A stretch of DNA of 64,000 bases from an uncultured Muribaculaceae bacterium (GTDB taxonomy: Bacteria > Bacteroidota > Bacteroidia > Bacteroidales > Muribaculaceae), in NCBI GenBank assembly GCA_910586565.1, contig CAJUIT010000005.1, positions 94,984-158,983 on the forward strand, given 5' to 3'. The translations under genes were made by a program, and so were the position numbers. The notes beneath the pieces were generated by a model. That model searched no databases, was not told the DNA's origin, and saw only the letters and a program-made list of their open reading frames with translations. The number at the start of each line of letters is the position of its first letter. Position 1 is the stretch's first letter. Below, one piece after another: positions 61,202 to 64,000 of the stretch.

Positions 61202-62740
61202 GTGACACAACCAACAACACTTTCCAACAACACCATTTGCGCAATCTCCACTCCCGCCGGAGTGGGAGGCATCGCCGTGGCCCGCGTGAGCGGAGCACAG
61301 GCAATCGAAATTGTCGACAAACTATGGCACGGCAAACGCGCACTCGCCGAAGCGCCTACCCACACGGCTCACTTCGGGCAAATCATCGACCCGCTCAACG
61401 GCGAGATGCTCGACGAAGCAGTGGCAACAGTGTTCCGCGCGCCGCGCTCATTCACAGGCGAGGAGGTGGTTGAAATTGCCGTGCACGGCTCGCTGTGGGT
61501 GCAGCGCGAATTGATAAACCTCCTCATCCGCAACGGATGCCGCCTTGCCGAACCCGGCGAATTCACACGCCGCGCCTTCGCCTCGGGAAAAATGGACCTC
61601 GCCGAAGCCGAAGCCGTGGCCGACGTAATCGCCTCCACCTCGCGGGCAGCCCACCGGGTTGCCATCTCGCAGATGCGCGGCAACTTCTCACGGCGCCTGT
61701 CGCAGCTCCGCGACAGCCTTCTCGACCTCGCGGCTCTTCTTGAACTCGAACTCGACTTCTCCGAAGAGGAAGTTGAATTTGCCGACCGTGCCCACCTGCT
61801 CAACCTCTCCAACGAAACACTCCGGGAGGTGACACGCCTGGCCAACACCTTCGCCACCGGCGACGCCATCCGCCGCGGCATCCCCGTGGCAATCATCGGC
61901 CAACCCAACGTGGGAAAATCTTCGATACTCAACCTGCTCACCGGCGACGATCGCGCGATTGTGAGCGACATCCCCGGCACCACTCGCGACACCGTTGAAG
62001 ATACCGTCGACATCGACGGCTACACCTTCCGCTTCATCGACACAGCCGGACTGCGCGACACCACCGACCTCGTTGAAAACCTCGGCATCGACCGCGCATG
62101 GGCCAAAATCGCCGAAGCCCGCATCATCCTGTGGGTCATCACCCCCGACACCCCGGGCCACGAAATTGCCGAATTCGCCAACACACTCGCCGCCCGACGC
62201 AACCCCGACGCCAAAACCATCCTCATCCTCAACAAAGCCGACCTCCTCCCCCACTCCGGCGACACAAACTCCTCAACTCCACTCACCCCCGATTCATCCC
62301 TCCACACATTCCAATCCCACGTAACCACTGAAAAATCCGGTGTAACCACACCACACACAGAACAGCCGGCCGACATATCCGCCGGCGCTCCGGCCCCAAC
62401 GCATCCCAACTGCGATTACACCCTCACCCTGTCGGCACTCACCGGCCACGGCCACACCACCCTTCGCCACACCCTCGTGAAAGCCGCAACCGCCGAACTC
62501 GCCACCGCCCCCGACACAACCGATGCAATCATCGTCACCAACGCCCGCCATTACCAGGCCCTGACCTCGGCCGCCGACTCCCTTCGCCGCGTCATCGACG
62601 CCCTCACCGCCAACCTCCCCGGCGACCTCGTTGCCCAGGACGTCCGCGAAACCATCCACCACCTCTCCGCCATCACCGGCACCATCACCGCCCCCGACAT
62701 CCTCGCCACCATCTTCTCCCGCTTCTGCATCGGCAAATAG
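61202..62740 (+). CDS. mnmE: tRNA modification GTPase MnmE
   Basis: The start is taken at GTG 61202 (VTQPTTLSNNTICAISTPAG), since the longer ATG frame would overlap the nuclease gene; this gives 512 residues against about 455 usually. The N-terminal formyl-THF domain (TPAGVGGIAVARVSG), helical domain, and G domain: G1 IIGQPNVGKSSILNLL (about residue 230), G3 DTAGLRDT, G4 LNKADLL; C-terminal FSRFCIGK. The extra length is a Thr/Pro/Ser/His-rich insert of about 50 residues (TNSSTPLTPDSSLHTF and onward) between G4 and LSALTGHGHTT. With MnmG it modifies U34 of tRNAs. Confidence 0.95.
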   Translation: MTQPTTLSNNTICAISTPAGVGGIAVARVSGAQAIEIVDKLWHGKRALAEAPTHTAHFGQIIDPLNGEMLDEAVATVFRAPRSFTGEEVVEIAVHGSLWVQRELINLLIRNGCRLAEPGEFTRRAFASGKMDLAEAEAVADVIASTSRAAHRVAISQMRGNFSRRLSQLRDSLLDLAALLELELDFSEEEVEFADRAHLLNLSNETLREVTRLANTFATGDAIRRGIPVAIIGQPNVGKSSILNLLTGDDRAIVSDIPGTTRDTVEDTVDIDGYTFRFIDTAGLRDTTDLVENLGIDRAWAKIAEARIILWVITPDTPGHEIAEFANTLAARRNPDAKTILILNKADLLPHSGDTNSSTPLTPDSSLHTFQSHVTTEKSGVTTPHTEQPADISAGAPAPTHPNCDYTLTLSALTGHGHTTLRHTLVKAATAELATAPDTTDAIIVTNARHYQALTSAADSLRRVIDALTANLPGDLVAQDVRETIHHLSAITGTITAPDILATIFSRFCIGK

Positions 62741-62783
62741 GTGATTGTCATCATTTGGTGACATATAGCATAAACTGTTGAAA

Positions 62784-62811
62784 AGTTGCTCGTTATCGGG
62801 CGACTTTTTTT
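62784..62811 (+). terminator. Terminator after mnmE
   Basis: AGTTGCTCG pairs with CGGGCGACT (two G-U) around TTAT, followed by seven Ts (62805-62811). 43 bp past the stop. Confidence 0.85.
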
Positions 62812-62919
62812 GTTTCTACTGCTCAATTTTACCACTTTTCACCACTTTTCACTTGCTTTTTTGTACCCGATATCGGATAGCCGTCCGCTGCCATCGGGGG
62901 CAGAAAGGTTCTGGACGAT

Positions 62920-62983
62920 GTTTACGTAGGTTTACGTCAGTTTACGCCCATGAACACTTTTGGCGAAATAAACGGCGAAATAA
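62920..62983. repeat. Short direct repeats at the edge of the mobile element remnant
   Basis: GTTTACG starts at 62920, 62930 and 62940, an exact 10-bp period. 22 bp further, GGCGAAATAA occurs twice at 62962 and 62974 (12-bp period). They lie between the mnmE terminator and the first gene of the element and resemble protein-binding sites in an integration or excision region. Confidence 0.65.
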
Positions 62984-63001
62984 CCACATATATCAAATCA
63001 T

Positions 63002-63408
63002 ATGAGCAGTAATATTGAAATCAAAAAGAAGCGCCGGTGGTGTGGCAGCGAGTTCATAGCTCGCAAAACATCAACAGAGTATTGCAGTCATCGATGCTCG
63101 GGACTGACATACAAAGAGCGCAAACGTCAAGCGAGGCTTGACTCCTATTAAAAGAATATGAGCATCAGCAATCGGGCAAAGTTGAAATCTCACGTCAGGA
63201 ATTTCTTACCCCGACTAAAGCTGCCAAGCTTCTTGGTGTCTGCCACGTTACCATCTACAATTACATAAATCGCGGTGTGATAAAGGTTTGGAAACTCAAA
63301 CGTAAAACACTTATCCGACGAGCAAATTTAGATGCTCTGTTTAAGATTCTCAGCATTGAACGAGCTTCTGAAAAAAGGTTACCGGATATTCGACATTATC
63401 AAGGCTGA
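63002..63408 (+). pseudogene. Excisionase-like HTH protein, frameshifted
   Basis: The first frame (ATG 63002, MSSNIEIKKKRRWCGSEFIA) has a zinc-finger-like Cys/His set (WCGSEF, EYCSHRCS) then KERKRQARLDSY and a stop at 63149-63151. A second frame carries on (EYEHQQSGKVEISRQEF, then LTPTKAAKLLGVCHVTIYNY, INRGVIKVWKLKRKTLIRRA) to a stop at 63406. Together they match Bacteroidetes helix-turn-helix proteins with an N-terminal CxxC/CxxC finger that sit beside integrases or relaxases. One base is missing near 63148. Confidence 0.7.
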
Positions 63409-63812
63409 GTTGCCCCGGCACAAAGACTTCAACCGCTTCATTGCGGCAGTCGAGAGACAAGGTGTCGAATGTACCCTCATCAACAACGGTAGCACCAACA
63501 AGGTGCAGGGCATCTGCTTCAAGATGGGCAAGTATGCTTTACGGCTCGAAGATCGACAAGTCGTGCAGCGACTCCAAGCTGGTATACGCCATTGAAGCCA
63601 ACAAGCCCAAGGTGCATCATCAACCTCTGTGCCAGGAGTATGTTCCGGAGCCATCCCCGGCTCCACGCGAGGAGCAGTATGAAGAGACCACAAGCATTGA
63701 CTTCAGTCTCGGTTTATTCAAAGTTAGTCCGAGCTGCGACTATGTTCCCGTCACTGAAACGACGTGGTATAAGAGTCGCCGCCGTAAACCCAAGAAAGGA
63801 AGATCTCTATGA
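63332..63812 (+). pseudogene. Mobilization/relaxase-type protein, frameshifted C-terminal part
   Basis: The first frame reads NELLKKGYRIFDIIKAELPR and GVECTLINNGSTNKVQGICF to about 63536; a second frame reads YGSKIDKSCSDSKLVYAIEA and continues to 63812. The KVQGI..F.MGKY..GSKIDKS pattern is like the C-terminal region of relaxase or mobilization proteins of Bacteroides mobilizable elements. The N-terminal relaxase motifs are absent. The second frame overlaps the next start codon in an ATGA (63809-63812), preserving the old operon layout. Confidence 0.6.
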
Positions 63813-64000
63813 ACACTTTCACATCCTACCCTGGAGAAGCCGGTAAGACACCGGCAACTCCCACCCCTTCCTCAAATGCATCGTCCGCGCCCAAGAATAT
63901 TGACATCAACACGGTCTATATGTTCTTGGAGGAACTGAAGGTCTCGTTTGAGAAAGGTCAAGCCAAACAGTCTGATGGCTCACAGGTTCAGACTGAAGTG
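63809..64000 (+). CDS. Protein of the mobilizable element (3' end outside window)
   Basis: 64 codons visible from ATG 63809 (MNTFTSYPGEAGKTPATPTP, then NIDINTVYMFLEELKVSFEK), open at the window edge. Gly/Pro/Ser/Thr-rich start followed by a helical segment; not recognised. Coupled by ATGA overlap to the preceding mobilization remnant. Confidence 0.55.
   Translation, partial: MNTFTSYPGEAGKTPATPTPSSNASSAPKNIDINTVYMFLEELKVSFEKGQAKQSDGSQVQTEV

Overview
The window looks like a chromosomal segment of a gut-type Bacteroidales bacterium, plausibly a Muribaculaceae-like lineage; no rRNA is present to confirm this. The signs are the Bacteroidetes promoter form (TTG or TTTG, 19-20 bp, TAnnTTTG), family-specific proteins (DUF4492 before cydAB, DUF4494, DUF4831, DUF5103, a NagB/PIG-L fusion), BspA-like surface proteins with a Bacteroidales C-terminal tail, and a methylmalonyl-CoA branch for propionate. 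Genes are moderately GC-rich; imported stretches are visibly AT-richer.

Layout. 1-1874: methylmalonyl-CoA decarboxylase/epimerase (minus). 2351-4264: dnaK. 4375-6600: AT-rich island with a coupled ATPase + TOPRIM-like pair followed by a headless Fic gene. 6761-11673: a giant leucine-rich-repeat surface protein behind a long structured leader, then an unknown secreted protein. 12120-17328: GH125 alpha-mannosidase, GH2 glycosidase and aldose 1-epimerase. 17370-26023: mostly minus-strand housekeeping (DUF5103, ung, an OmpA-type porin, transketolase, a sugar MFS transporter, YggS, DUF4494). 26284-29292: DUF4492-cydA-cydB. 29427-35789: dxr, a free-standing S23/IVS-type protein inside an inverted repeat, rseP, rlmI-like methyltransferase, M49 peptidase. 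35917-40036: adk, hpt, nnr, DUF4831. 40074-43122: a composite transposon. 43122-44468: AAA/DUF4143 ATPase with a 33-bp periodic repeat array upstream. 44755-50196: nagB, NagB/PIG-L fusion, two thioredoxin-fold proteins, dapA, tRNA-Arg. 50253-51065: a gene remnant and a YafQ-type toxin-antitoxin pair. 51176-54732: a second structured leader and a GLUG/Big2 surface protein. 54946-62740: DEAD helicase, acyltransferase, DUF3861, TPR/OmpA-like lipoprotein, nuclease, mnmE. 62900-64000: the decayed edge of a mobilizable element.

Most notable observations. (1) Two homologous leader RNAs of about 315 nt (minus 10299-9976; plus 51213-51525), each with a near-consensus promoter, the same 9-10 bp long-range closing helix (GCAGAAGCC with GGCTTCTGC) and a terminator overlapping or interleaving with an alternative helix. 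Both precede genes for large secreted repeat proteins with similar C-terminal tails, so they look like paired riboregulators of surface proteins. (2) A composite transposon bounded by two equally damaged IS982-type copies and an exact 8-bp target duplication (TAGAAATT). It carries three small unrecognised genes and shortened the neighbouring ATPase by two codons. (3) A two-gene ATPase/TOPRIM cassette resembling split OLD/PARIS-type phage defence. (4) A free-standing S23-type gene inside an inverted repeat, like an rRNA intervening sequence outside rRNA. (5) An exact 33-bp-period operator-like array before the AAA/DUF4143 gene.

All family calls come from reading motifs by eye. Alignments, structure predictions and database comparisons named in the findings were not run.
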